A DNA stretch of 59,670 nt, from the NCBI RefSeq assembly GCF_900107135.1, contig NZ_FNOV01000018.1, forward strand, positions 1 through 59,670. The letters are read 5' to 3'. Under the pieces are notes generated by a model. It was not told the DNA's origin. It did no database searches and was given only the letters and a program-made list of their open reading frames with translations. How positions within the stretch are numbered: the stretch's first letter is position 1; every line of letters starts with the position of its first letter. This document shows positions 17,363 to 25,310 of this stretch, one piece after another. The translations under genes and the position numbers were made by a program. The DNA is from Hymenobacter psychrophilus. GTDB lineage: Bacteria; Bacteroidota; Bacteroidia; Cytophagales; Hymenobacteraceae.

Positions 17363-17746
17363 TTACCGCTGCCGGCAGCCGGCGTAGTTGCGCACTTTGG
17401 TGTACTGAAACGAGAAATCGGCCAGGTTGCGGTTGTCGGTCACGAACAGGGCGTAATCGGCAAAGTCGCGGGCCTCGGTGGAATACCAGAGGCCGGCGCG
17501 ATCAGCAAACAGCTTATTGGTTTCCGGGTACACCAGCAAATCGGCAAAGGCCTCCTCGGGCTCCAGGTATACCGTAGCGAAGCAGAAGCCACGCCGCCGC
17601 GGGTCGCGCTCCAGGTACACCGAGCCATAAATACGGCAAGGGTCGATGGAGCCCACTACGGTCGCCGGACTCATCAGTGGGACCCGCGGCGGCGCGGCAA
17701 ATGGGTTCAGCGCTAGTAGCCCAGAAAGGAGGAAGGGGAGAAGCAT
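17363..17746 (-). CDS. DUF6150 family small secreted protein
   Basis: 127 residues. Short signal peptide (MLLPFLLSGLLALNPFA). The body has four repeated blocks with a conserved FAD or FAC core: CRIYGSVYLE, EEAFADLLVYPE, NKLFADRAGLWY, RDFADYALFVTD, NLADFSFQYT and a final YAGC. These periodic acidic-aromatic repeats are the hallmark of DUF6150, a family of unknown function in Bacteroidota. Two Cys, near each end of the body, may form a disulfide. Separated from tpiA by about 120 bases. Confidence 0.75.
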   Translation of the reverse strand: MLLPFLLSGLLALNPFAAPPRVPLMSPATVVGSIDPCRIYGSVYLERDPRRRGFCFATVYLEPEEAFADLLVYPETNKLFADRAGLWYSTEARDFADYALFVTDNRNLADFSFQYTKVRNYAGCRQR

Positions 17747-17866
17747 GGTGGTTAGGGCTTAGTTGGTAGCGCTTCGTGCTTGGGCAGGATACAAAAGTGC
17801 AGCTTCATAAATGATACCGAATTCGTCCAAACCAAGCACGAAGCTCAATCAACCAGGCACTAAAAA

Positions 17867-18631
17867 CTAAAACGACTTGATAATGTCGGTGAAGTCGCGC
17901 GACTTGAGGGCCGCGCCGCCGATGAGGCCGCCGTCCACGTCGGGCTGGCTGAACAACTCGCGGGCGTTCTGGGCGTTGCAGGAGCCGCCGTAGAGGATGC
18001 TCGTGGCCATGGCGGCCTTGGCGTCGTAGGCGCGGGCCAGCTGCTCGCGGATGAAAGCGTGTACCTCCTGAGCCTGCTCGCTGGTGGCGGTTTTGCCAGT
18101 GCCAATCGCCCAGATGGGCTCGTAGGCCACGGTTACCTTATCGAACTCCTCGTTGGAGAGGTGGAACAGGCCGTCCTGGAGCTGCTTTTCGAGGTGCTTG
18201 AACGTGTCGCCTTGCTCGCGGGTCTCCAGGGTTTCGCCCACGCAGAAGATGGGCTTGAGGCCGGCGGCCAGCGCCGCTTTCAGCTTCTGGCTTAGCAGCT
18301 CGTCGTCCTCGCGGAAATACTGCCGCCGCTCCGAGTGGCCCAGAATAACGTACTCGCAACCCACCGACTGCAGCATAGCGGCCGACACCTCGCCGGTAAA
18401 CGCGCCGCTGGCTTTCTGGTGGCAGTTCTGGGCACCCAAATGGAAGGCTCCGCCCTCGGGCAGCAGCTTGCCCACCGGCAGCAGAAATGGAAACGGCGGA
18501 CACACCACTACCTCCACTTCGGAGCCAGTCGTTTCATCCTGTACCATGTGTACAATCTCGGAAATCAGGGCCTGGGCCTCGGGCAACGTGGTGTTCATCT
18601 TCCAGTTGCCGGCCACCATATTCTTGCGCAT
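17867..18631 (-). CDS. tpiA: Triosephosphate isomerase
   Basis: 254 residues from MRKNMVAGNWKMN. Interconverts dihydroxyacetone phosphate and glyceraldehyde-3-phosphate in glycolysis; cytoplasmic dimer. Catalytic residues are in place: Asn9 and Lys11 in GNWKMN, His99 in VILGHSERR, Glu171 in VAYEPIWAIGTGK, plus the phosphate-binding LYGGS near the end. Normal length. The upstream TspO-like gene ends 52 bases before the start; they may share a transcript. Confidence 0.97.
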   Translation of the reverse strand: MRKNMVAGNWKMNTTLPEAQALISEIVHMVQDETTGSEVEVVVCPPFPFLLPVGKLLPEGGAFHLGAQNCHQKASGAFTGEVSAAMLQSVGCEYVILGHSERRQYFREDDELLSQKLKAALAAGLKPIFCVGETLETREQGDTFKHLEKQLQDGLFHLSNEEFDKVTVAYEPIWAIGTGKTATSEQAQEVHAFIREQLARAYDAKAAMATSILYGGSCNAQNARELFSQPDVDGGLIGGAALKSRDFTDIIKSF

Positions 18632-18683
18632 CGCGGGAGTTTTTAAGGGTGAGAGTTGGAGGTGCAAGTTAGGGCTTGCCTGC

Positions 18684-19487
18684 TTACCCCACTGTTGGCC
18701 CACGCCGGGCCGCCCACACCAGCCCCAGCGCCCCAACGGCCACTACGGCCGCGGCCAGCAGCGCCGCGCCGGCTAGAAACTGGGTGTCGGGCACCCCGTT
18801 GCGGGCCACCCAGATGCCCACCAGGCCCCAGGTAACGGCAGCCGGATAAGCCAGCTCCCGGAACCGCTTGGTTACGTTCAGGGCCAGGCCGGCCACAATA
18901 CCCATCAGGATGATGCCCCACTCGATGCCCTTGGCCGGCCCCGGCTGCCAGTACTGGCCCAGCGCCACCGTGGTATTCACCACCAAGGCCACCGAAATCC
19001 AACCCAGATACAGCCCGAACGGCAGGTTCACCCACAGCGGCACGGTAGCCGGCTCGTGCCGGGCCTGCCGCCGCAGCCGCCCGTAGGCCAGGGCCAGCGC
19101 CGCCAGAATGCCCACCATTACCAGCGCGCTCAGCGGCAGCAACTCGTAGGCGAATATCACCAGCCAGCCGCCCGTCAGTACGTTCACCAGCACCAGCGGC
19201 CGGGCCAGCAAATCGGGCAGCGGGTTGCGGCGCTGACCCGGCAGCAGCTGCCACACCGCGTAGGCCAGCAGACTCAGGAAAATCAGGCCCCAGATGCTGA
19301 ACGCGTAGCCGGCCGGCGTAACCGGCGTGGGGTATTTGCCCGACACCGCGGCGTTGGTCTGCCCATTGAACGGGTAGGCCTGCGACACGTAGTTGAGCGC
19401 AATATTGCCCACCGTGGCGGCGGCAGCCGCCCAGCGCCAGGCGCGGCCGGCCGGGGCAGGAGTATCAAACGAGGTAGTTGTGTTCAT
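18684..19487 (-). CDS. TspO/MBR-like tryptophan-rich membrane protein
   Basis: 267 residues from MNTTTSFDTP. About seven hydrophobic segments. The core PVTPAGYAFSIWGLIFLSL (about residues 54-72), a Trp-rich second half (GGWLVIFAYELLP, NLPFGLYLGWISVALVVN) and its aromatic pattern match the tryptophan-rich sensory protein/TspO group, in a longer form common in Bacteroidota. TspO proteins bind porphyrins or related ligands in the membrane; the ligand here is unknown. It sits in a row uvrA, VOC, TspO-like, tpiA on the minus strand with short gaps. Confidence 0.7.
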   Translation of the reverse strand: MNTTTSFDTPAPAGRAWRWAAAAATVGNIALNYVSQAYPFNGQTNAAVSGKYPTPVTPAGYAFSIWGLIFLSLLAYAVWQLLPGQRRNPLPDLLARPLVLVNVLTGGWLVIFAYELLPLSALVMVGILAALALAYGRLRRQARHEPATVPLWVNLPFGLYLGWISVALVVNTTVALGQYWQPGPAKGIEWGIILMGIVAGLALNVTKRFRELAYPAAVTWGLVGIWVARNGVPDTQFLAGAALLAAAVVAVGALGLVWAARRGPTVG

Positions 19488-19532
19488 GGGGTGAAGAACC
19501 GCAAAATCAGCCACTCTTCCCGAAAGTAGCTT

Positions 19533-19907
19533 CTACACGCGCCAAGGCGGGTTTTTGCGGTTATCGCCGCCATAAAACAGAACGAGCTGGTTGCCGGCCG
19601 GGTCGCGCAACCGGGCTTCGCGCCACAGCCAGCTTTGGTCCACAGGCAGTTCATCAAACACGATGCCGCGCGCTTGCAACTCAGCTACCCATTCATCTAG
19701 TTGCTCCTCCTCAAAGTAAACCGTTATGCCCGGCCCCTCGGGCAACTCCGGCACGGCATGAATTGAAAACGTGGCTTCTCCATCGGGGCACTCCAGCCGG
19801 GCGTAGCGGGGGCAGGCATCCACTAGCAGCCGCAGCCCCAGTTGCTGGTAAAATGCCACCGATTTGGCCACGTCCAGCGCGGGCACAGTTACCTGGTTAA
19901 GATTCAT
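19533..19907 (-). CDS. VOC/glyoxalase-fold protein
   Basis: 124 residues, cytoplasmic, one vicinal-oxygen-chelate domain of two beta-alpha-beta-beta-beta modules. Typical landmarks: VPALDVAKSVAFYQQLGLRLLVD (early helix after the first strand), GITVYFEEEQLDEWVAELQARG, and a C-terminal LRDPAGNQLVLFYGG in which the Asp-Pro-x-Gly-Asn turn and following strand are typical of glyoxalase/bleomycin-resistance proteins. Function cannot be told from sequence. The start lies 13 bases before the uvrA stop region, so it is probably read through from uvrA. Confidence 0.85.
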   Translation of the reverse strand: MNLNQVTVPALDVAKSVAFYQQLGLRLLVDACPRYARLECPDGEATFSIHAVPELPEGPGITVYFEEEQLDEWVAELQARGIVFDELPVDQSWLWREARLRDPAGNQLVLFYGGDNRKNPPWRV

Positions 19908-19920
19908 GTAATCACAGATA

Positions 19921-22788
19921 TTACAGCTTCTCGGCCAGAAACTTCGCCGTGGAGTTCGAGTCCTTTAGCTTGATGAACTGCTCGGGCGTGCCCTCGAACA
20001 GCAGGTGGCCGCCGTTGAGGCCGCCTTCGGGGCCGAGGTCGATGAGCCAGTCGGCGCACTTAATGATGTCCATGTTGTGCTCGATGATGAGCACCGAGTT
20101 GCCCTGCTCGACCAGCGCGTTGAGGGCCAGCATGAGCTTGTTGATGTCGTGGAAGTGCAGGCCGGTGCTGGGCTCATCGAAGATGAACAGGATTTTATCG
20201 TTCTGCAGGGTGTTGCCCTTGGTCAGGAACGAGGCCAGCTTCACGCGCTGGGCCTCGCCGCCGCTCAGCGTGTTGGCCGACTGCCCCAGCCGGATGTAGC
20301 CCAGGCCCACGTCGTCCAGCGGCTTGAGGCGCTCAATGATTTTGTTCTGCTCTTTGAAGAAATCCAGGCTGTCCTCAATGGTCATTTCGAGCACGTCGTT
20401 GATGCTCTGGCCCTGGAACTGCACGTCGAGCACGTCCTGCTTGAACTTGCGGCCCTCGCAGGCCTCGCAGGTCAGGAAGATGTCGGCCATAAACTGCATC
20501 TCGATTTTCACCTGGCCCTCGCCCTGGCACACCTCGCAGCGCCCGCCTTCCACATTGAAGCTGAAGTGCGAGGGCTTGAACCCGCGGGCCTTGGCCAGCG
20601 GCTGGTCGGCAAACAGGCTCCGGATGGCATCGTAGGCCTTTACGTAGGTCACGGGGTTCGAGCGGCTGCTCTTGCCGATGGGATTCTGGTCGACGAACTC
20701 GACGTGCGTTACCTGGCCGGCGGCGCCGGTGAGACGGTCGAACTTGCCGGTGCTTTCGCCCGCGCCGCCGCCGAGCTGCTTGAGCAGGGCCGGGGCCAGA
20801 ATGCGCTTGACCAGGGTGCTTTTGCCCGAACCCGACACGCCCGTGACCACCGTCATCACGTTGAGCGGGAACTTCACGCTCACGTTCTTGAGGTTGTTCT
20901 CGCGGGCGCCCGTCAGCTCCAGGGCGTTGCGCCAGGGGCGGCGCGTTTTGGGCACCGCCACTTCGCGGCGGCCGCTCAAGTACTCGCCGGTGTAGGTGTC
21001 GGAAGTCAGAACTTCGGCGTAGGTGCCCTGGAATTGCAGGATGCCGCCACCCGAACCGGCCTCGGGGCCGATGTCGATAATCTGATCGGCCTGCTGCATC
21101 ATCTTGTCTTCGTGCTCCACCACAATCACGGTGTTGCCCAGCTGCTGCAACGAGCGTAGCACGCCAATCAGCTGCTCGGCGTCCTGGGGGTGCAGGCCGA
21201 TGGAGGGCTCATCCAAAATGTACATTGAGCCCACCAGGGCCGAGCCGAGGGAGGTAGCCAGCGAAATCCGCTGGCTCTCGCCGCCGCTCAGGGTGCTGCT
21301 GAGGCGGTTGAGCGTGAGGTAGCCCAGGCCCACCCGGTTGAGGTAGCCCAGCCGGTTCGTGATTTCGGTTACCAGCCGCTCGGCCACCTTGGCCTCATGC
21401 GCGGGCAGGTCGAGCTCGGCGAAGAAGGTCAGTGCCTCGCTCACCGGCAGCAGCACCAGATCAGTAATGCTCTGGCCCTCGATTTTTACGTACTGGGCGT
21501 CTTTGCGCAGGCGGCTGCCGCGGCAGTCGGGGCAGGTGGTGCGGCCCCGGTAGCGGCTTTGCAGCACCCGGTACTGGATTTTGTGGCTCTGGGTCGACAC
21601 CCACTTAAAGTAGTCGTCCAGCCCGTCGAAGTACTTGTTGCCCGTCCAGAGCAGGGCGCGCTCGGCCTCGCTCAGCTCGTTGTAGGCCCGGTGAATCGGG
21701 AAATCGAAGCGGATGCCGTTTTTGATGAGCGGCTTGAGCCACTCGCTCTGCTTGTCGGTGCGCCAGGGCGCAATGGCCCCCTCGTACACCGTCAGGCTCT
21801 TGTCCGGTATCACCAAATCCTCGTCAATGCCCAGCACCGACCCAAACCCCTCGCAGGTCTGGCAGGCGCCGTAGGGGTTGTTGAAGGAGAAGAAGTTCAC
21901 GCTCGGCTCCTCAAACGCCAGCCCATCCAGCTCGAATTTATCCGAGAAGGTCTTTTCAAGGAGCTGCGGCTGGTCGCCTTCCTTCGCGGCTGGCAGCTGG
22001 CAACTGGCAATCAGGCTGCCGTGGCCCTCAAAAAAGGCCGTCTGCACCGAGTCGGCCAGGCGGAAAGCCAGGTCCTCATCACCCGGGATGATGACGGTGC
22101 GGTCAATCATGATGAGGACGGTACCCTTGACTTCGGGCTGGCCCTCGGCTACCAGGTCTTCAATGAAGGCCGTGTCGCCGTTCACTACCACCCGGCTATA
22201 GCCCTTCTGGAGCAGCAAATCCAGCTCCTTGCTCATAGGGCGCCCATCTTCCGAGCGCAGCAGCGGGGCCAGCAGCATCACCCGCGTATCGGCGGGCAGG
22301 CGCATGAGGTCGTCCACTACGTCGGCCACGTTGTCCTTCTTCACCAGCGCCCCGCTAACGGGCGAGTAGGTGCGGCCCACCCGCGCAAACAGCAGCTTCA
22401 GGTAGTCGTAAATTTCGGTGCTGGTACCAACGGTCGAGCGGTTGTTCTTGATGCTCACCTTCTGCTCGATGGCAATGGCCGGCGAAATGCCCCGGATGTA
22501 GTCCACGTCGGGCTTGTCCATGCGGCCCAGAAACTGGCGGGCGTAGCTGCTCAGGCTCTCCACGTACATGCGCTGGCCCTCGGCATACAGCGTATCAAAG
22601 GCCAGGCTCGACTTGCCCGAGCCCGACAGGCCCGTGACCACGATGAACTTGTTGCGCGGCAGCGCTACGCTGAGGTTTTTGAGGTTGTGCACCCGCGCGT
22701 TTTTAATCAGGATGAACTCGCGCGGGTCGAGCTGGTCAATCGGGTCGGCCGCGGGGGCGGTCAGTTGCAAAGCAGAATTTTCGGCCAT
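19921..22788 (-). CDS. uvrA: UvrABC excision nuclease subunit A
   Basis: 955 residues. DNA-damage sensor of nucleotide excision repair; dimeric ATPase that loads UvrB. Two ABC modules are visible: Walker A GLSGSGKSS in the first (about residue 54) and GVSGSGKST in the second (about residue 650), signature sequences LSGGESQRIS and LSGGEAQRVK, Walker B LDEPSIGLHP and FDEPSTGLHF. Paired Cys of zinc modules appear as CQTC, CPDC, CEVC and CEAC. Length and order are normal. TATCTTCG on the minus strand at 22848-22855 is a possible -7 box. Confidence 0.98.
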   Translation of the reverse strand: MAENSALQLTAPAADPIDQLDPREFILIKNARVHNLKNLSVALPRNKFIVVTGLSGSGKSSLAFDTLYAEGQRMYVESLSSYARQFLGRMDKPDVDYIRGISPAIAIEQKVSIKNNRSTVGTSTEIYDYLKLLFARVGRTYSPVSGALVKKDNVADVVDDLMRLPADTRVMLLAPLLRSEDGRPMSKELDLLLQKGYSRVVVNGDTAFIEDLVAEGQPEVKGTVLIMIDRTVIIPGDEDLAFRLADSVQTAFFEGHGSLIASCQLPAAKEGDQPQLLEKTFSDKFELDGLAFEEPSVNFFSFNNPYGACQTCEGFGSVLGIDEDLVIPDKSLTVYEGAIAPWRTDKQSEWLKPLIKNGIRFDFPIHRAYNELSEAERALLWTGNKYFDGLDDYFKWVSTQSHKIQYRVLQSRYRGRTTCPDCRGSRLRKDAQYVKIEGQSITDLVLLPVSEALTFFAELDLPAHEAKVAERLVTEITNRLGYLNRVGLGYLTLNRLSSTLSGGESQRISLATSLGSALVGSMYILDEPSIGLHPQDAEQLIGVLRSLQQLGNTVIVVEHEDKMMQQADQIIDIGPEAGSGGGILQFQGTYAEVLTSDTYTGEYLSGRREVAVPKTRRPWRNALELTGARENNLKNVSVKFPLNVMTVVTGVSGSGKSTLVKRILAPALLKQLGGGAGESTGKFDRLTGAAGQVTHVEFVDQNPIGKSSRSNPVTYVKAYDAIRSLFADQPLAKARGFKPSHFSFNVEGGRCEVCQGEGQVKIEMQFMADIFLTCEACEGRKFKQDVLDVQFQGQSINDVLEMTIEDSLDFFKEQNKIIERLKPLDDVGLGYIRLGQSANTLSGGEAQRVKLASFLTKGNTLQNDKILFIFDEPSTGLHFHDINKLMLALNALVEQGNSVLIIEHNMDIIKCADWLIDLGPEGGLNGGHLLFEGTPEQFIKLKDSNSTAKFLAEKL

Positions 22789-22938
22789 AGAAGCAGTAAC
22801 AACGAGCCGCCCGGATTTGGTTTCGGCCCGGCGCGGTTTGGGGTAGGCGAAGATACGGCGGGGGTGGTAGTGAACTTATATAAAGAGTGGAGCGCACAAA
22901 TTCTTAACATTGCAGTTCGCTTATTTACACTCCTATTG

Positions 22939-23910
22939 ATGTCCGCTCTCAGTCCGCTAGCTGCTCTCTACGCCGTTTTACAAGCTGTTCGCACCAGCGC
23001 CGAGATGAATTCGCAACTCCTGCGCAAAAACGAAGCAGCTACCCGCGCAGCGCTGATTGACCCGGTATTGCGGGCGCTGGGCTGGGATACGACCGATGTG
23101 CGGATGGTAGAGCCGGAAAAAACCATTGGCGGCGAGTTACGGGTCGATTACTTGTTGCACGATAGTAAGGGCAACCCCCGCTTGGTAGTGGAAGCAAAAA
23201 GCCTGGGGGCCAGCCTTGACAAGCATGGGTATGTGAGCAAGGTGCTGGGCTATGCGCTGGGCTTCAAAGTACAGACCGTCTTCATCACCGACGGTTTGCA
23301 GTGGCACTGCTACGCTAATTTGCACAAAGGCAATACCGAGGTCGTTGCGTTTTCCTTACTGGAAGACGACTTGCTAACGGCTGCCTTGCAGCTTATTCAA
23401 TGGCTGGATGCTGGCCGAAGTGGGCACGGAATTACAATAAACCAGCTTACTGAAATATCAGTACCCGTAGCTCTCCATAAACCGGAACCGAAAACTCAGC
23501 GGGCCGCCAAGACTCATACGCCAGCTTCTGCCGGTAGCAAATCGGGCTTTATAAGCTTAGATGATATAAAGCCACGTCAACTAACTCCGGGGCAAAAACC
23601 CAAGCAACTACAGCTACCTGATAGCACTGTGGTTGCGTTAAAATCATGGAAAGACATACTGGTACAGGTCAGTATGTATGTGCTTCAACACTGCCCGTCA
23701 ACCCCCATTCCATTTCCTGATAAGGCGGGTAAAAAGACGTTCTTATTCAGCTGGAACAAGCCGAAAGACGGTATCGGATACAAAGAAACTACTCTGCAAG
23801 GGCGCCAACTCTTCATTCATACCAACTACAGCGCACCCGACTGCGTGGCTAATGCCTTGCATGCGCTAAAGCTATTATCGGAGGCAACCACAGTAGCCGT
23901 TGCTTTCTAA
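22939..23910 (+). CDS. Solitary HSDR_N-type (PD-(D/E)xK) protein
   Basis: 323 residues; the start at 22939 fits the domain and leaves a divergent promoter space to uvrA. Residues 10-150 resemble the N-terminal nuclease domain of type I restriction HsdR subunits: MVEPEK, then Asp in GGELRVDYLL and Glu-Ala-Lys in RLVVEAKSLG form a PD-(D/E)xK-like site, followed by QTVFITDG and WHCYAN. A linker with basic residues (about 175-235) leads to a C-terminal domain (SWKDILVQVSMYVLQH, HTNYSAPDCVANAL) seen with such N-domains in other stand-alone proteins. There is no helicase, methylase or specificity gene next to it. AT-richer than its neighbours, which suggests transfer. Role in defence is a guess. 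Confidence 0.75.
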   Translation: MSALSPLAALYAVLQAVRTSAEMNSQLLRKNEAATRAALIDPVLRALGWDTTDVRMVEPEKTIGGELRVDYLLHDSKGNPRLVVEAKSLGASLDKHGYVSKVLGYALGFKVQTVFITDGLQWHCYANLHKGNTEVVAFSLLEDDLLTAALQLIQWLDAGRSGHGITINQLTEISVPVALHKPEPKTQRAAKTHTPASAGSKSGFISLDDIKPRQLTPGQKPKQLQLPDSTVVALKSWKDILVQVSMYVLQHCPSTPIPFPDKAGKKTFLFSWNKPKDGIGYKETTLQGRQLFIHTNYSAPDCVANALHALKLLSEATTVAVAF

Positions 23911-24029
23911 ACCTATCGGCTCCTCCTCCCTCCCCCCACTACCTAAATAGCTACAGCCCTCCCCACCACCCCACCCCAAGCCCCAGCCCGGGCGGCGGAA
24001 GCAGCGGCAGTAGCTTGAGAATCTTCTTC

Positions 24030-24176
24030 GGGAGCTTGCGGATTGTCTTTGGTTGCCTGCGGAAGGGCTTCAGTTGCCTGCGTAGGCCTATCGGTTGCCT
24101 GCGCGGGGGCTTTGGTTGCTTGCGGGCAGTGTTGGGTTTGTTGCGCCGGGGCTTCGGTTGCTTGTGCAGGGGCTTC
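24030..24176. repeat. 21-bp tandem repeat, seven degenerate units
   Basis: Units start at 24030, 24051, 24072, 24093, 24114, 24135 and 24156; consensus is close to GGTTGCCTGCGNNGGGGCTTC. Degenerate but exactly in phase. The minus-strand reading is an open Ala-Thr-Glu-Ala-Pro-Ala-Gln heptapeptide repeat without a start codon. The rest of 23911-24343 shows no gene I can support. Confidence 0.8.
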
Positions 24177-24343
24177 GGGTCGGGTAGTGGGCGTTTCGGC
24201 GGGGGCGGGGCGGATGGCGGGTGCCGGCGAAAGATTTACCGTTGAGGTGGTTGGTGAAACGACTGGACTTTAGTAGCTTATCGCCCGGCCGGGGCCGGGC
24301 TGGCGTCGGCGCATTTCGTTTTCACCCTAACCGTTTAGTGCGC

Positions 24344-25033
24344 ATGCTTGCCAAAGACCCCATTGCCGAGTACCCCTTCGCGCAGGCCGCCCTCTGGCAG
24401 CGCTGCCTCGACCTGCTGCCGGCCCTCGACCGCGACGCGGCCCTGCTGGCCCCACGCGGCGTAACGGCCGCCCGCATTGCCCAATTCAAACACGACACCG
24501 AGGAGTTTGGCGACATGGACCCCGACACGGTGATGGTGCAGCAGGGCGTAACGGTAACCGAAGGCAAAGACGCCGTGCGCATCGCGCTGGAAACGGCCAT
24601 GCAGCAGGTGCTGGGTATTATTGCCAGCCAGGACGACCCGCGCTCGGCCCGCTACAAGCGGTTTGGGGCCAGCAGCATTACCGCCATGTCGGATGCCAAG
24701 CTGCACCTGGGGGCCACCATGCTCACCAAGCAGGGCCGGCGCTACCTGGCCGAGTACGCGGGGGTGGGCCTCACCGAGGCCATGCTGGCCGACATCGACA
24801 CCCAGAACGCGGCCTTTGTCGATTTTCTGGCCGACCGCCGCGAGGCCGAGAGCAGCCGGGCCGGGGCCACGCAGGGCCGCGTCCGGTTTGCCAACGGGCT
24901 GTACCGGCAGCTGGTGCAGCTGTGCGCCGTCGGCGAGGCCTACTGGCGCCTCACCGATGCTGCCAAAGCCGCCGAGTACGTTGTAAATCCGGGTGTGCCG
25001 ACTGCCGCCGCGCCGCGCCCGGTAGTGGGGTAG
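24344..25033 (+). CDS. Hypothetical protein, helical
   Basis: 229 residues from the ATG at 24344 (MLAKDPIAEYPF); the longer frame upstream has no support. Codon use is strongly GC3-biased like the rest of the chromosome, which supports the plus strand over the large antisense frame. No signal peptide. The sequence is rich in Ala, Leu, Arg and Asp with few strand breakers, so mostly alpha-helical; Asp-Met-Asp-Pro-Asp at about residue 55 and a Pro/Ala tail stand out. I do not recognise a family. It is isolated, with a repeat upstream and a 277-base gap downstream. Confidence 0.75.
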   Translation: MLAKDPIAEYPFAQAALWQRCLDLLPALDRDAALLAPRGVTAARIAQFKHDTEEFGDMDPDTVMVQQGVTVTEGKDAVRIALETAMQQVLGIIASQDDPRSARYKRFGASSITAMSDAKLHLGATMLTKQGRRYLAEYAGVGLTEAMLADIDTQNAAFVDFLADRREAESSRAGATQGRVRFANGLYRQLVQLCAVGEAYWRLTDAAKAAEYVVNPGVPTAAAPRPVVG

Positions 25034-25241
25034 CGGCGGCAGCCATCGGTGTCGGCTACGGCCACCCAAAACTGCCCCCCGGCCCGGCTTGCTGCCCGCG
25101 AGCCGGGCCGGCGTGAGTAGGGGGCGCCGGGGCTGACTGTGGCAGCGGCGGGCGGGGTGAAAAAACAGGGGCTTTTTGACCCGCAAACTGTCTTTTTACG
25201 CGTTCCGAGGAGGACCGCGCAACATGAGAGAATGAATTTCC

Positions 25242-25307
25242 GTCAAATTTGATAATTTCAATTCGCTACTGCCCCAGTAGCGGAAGAAAACCGTTATCAA
25301 ATTTGAC
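25242..25307. promoter_or_regulatory. Nested inverted repeat directly before the hydrolase start
   Basis: GTCAAATTTGATAA at 25242-25255 is the exact reverse complement of TTATCAAATTTGAC at 25294-25307. Between them CGCTACTG and CAGTAGCG form an inner 8-bp hairpin with a 3-base loop. Each outer arm also contains the palindrome TCAAATTTGA. The right arm ends three bases before the ATG at 25311. Likely an operator or a leader structure; the rest of 25034-25241 shows nothing. Confidence 0.65.
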
Positions 25308-25310
25308 TTT

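Noticed and set aside
20005..21159. 384-residue plus-strand frame
   Set aside because: Antisense shadow of uvrA, which is certain from its motifs.
22939..23910. Complete type I restriction system
   Set aside because: Only an HSDR_N-like protein is present; no HsdM, HsdS or helicase part can be seen on either side.
24030..24176. Possible CRISPR array
   Set aside because: Units are contiguous 21-mers without spacers, and there are no cas genes.
24335..25186. 283-residue minus-strand frame opposite the hypothetical gene at 24344
   Set aside because: Third-position GC bias and start context favour the plus strand; the minus product is low-complexity Gly/Arg/His.
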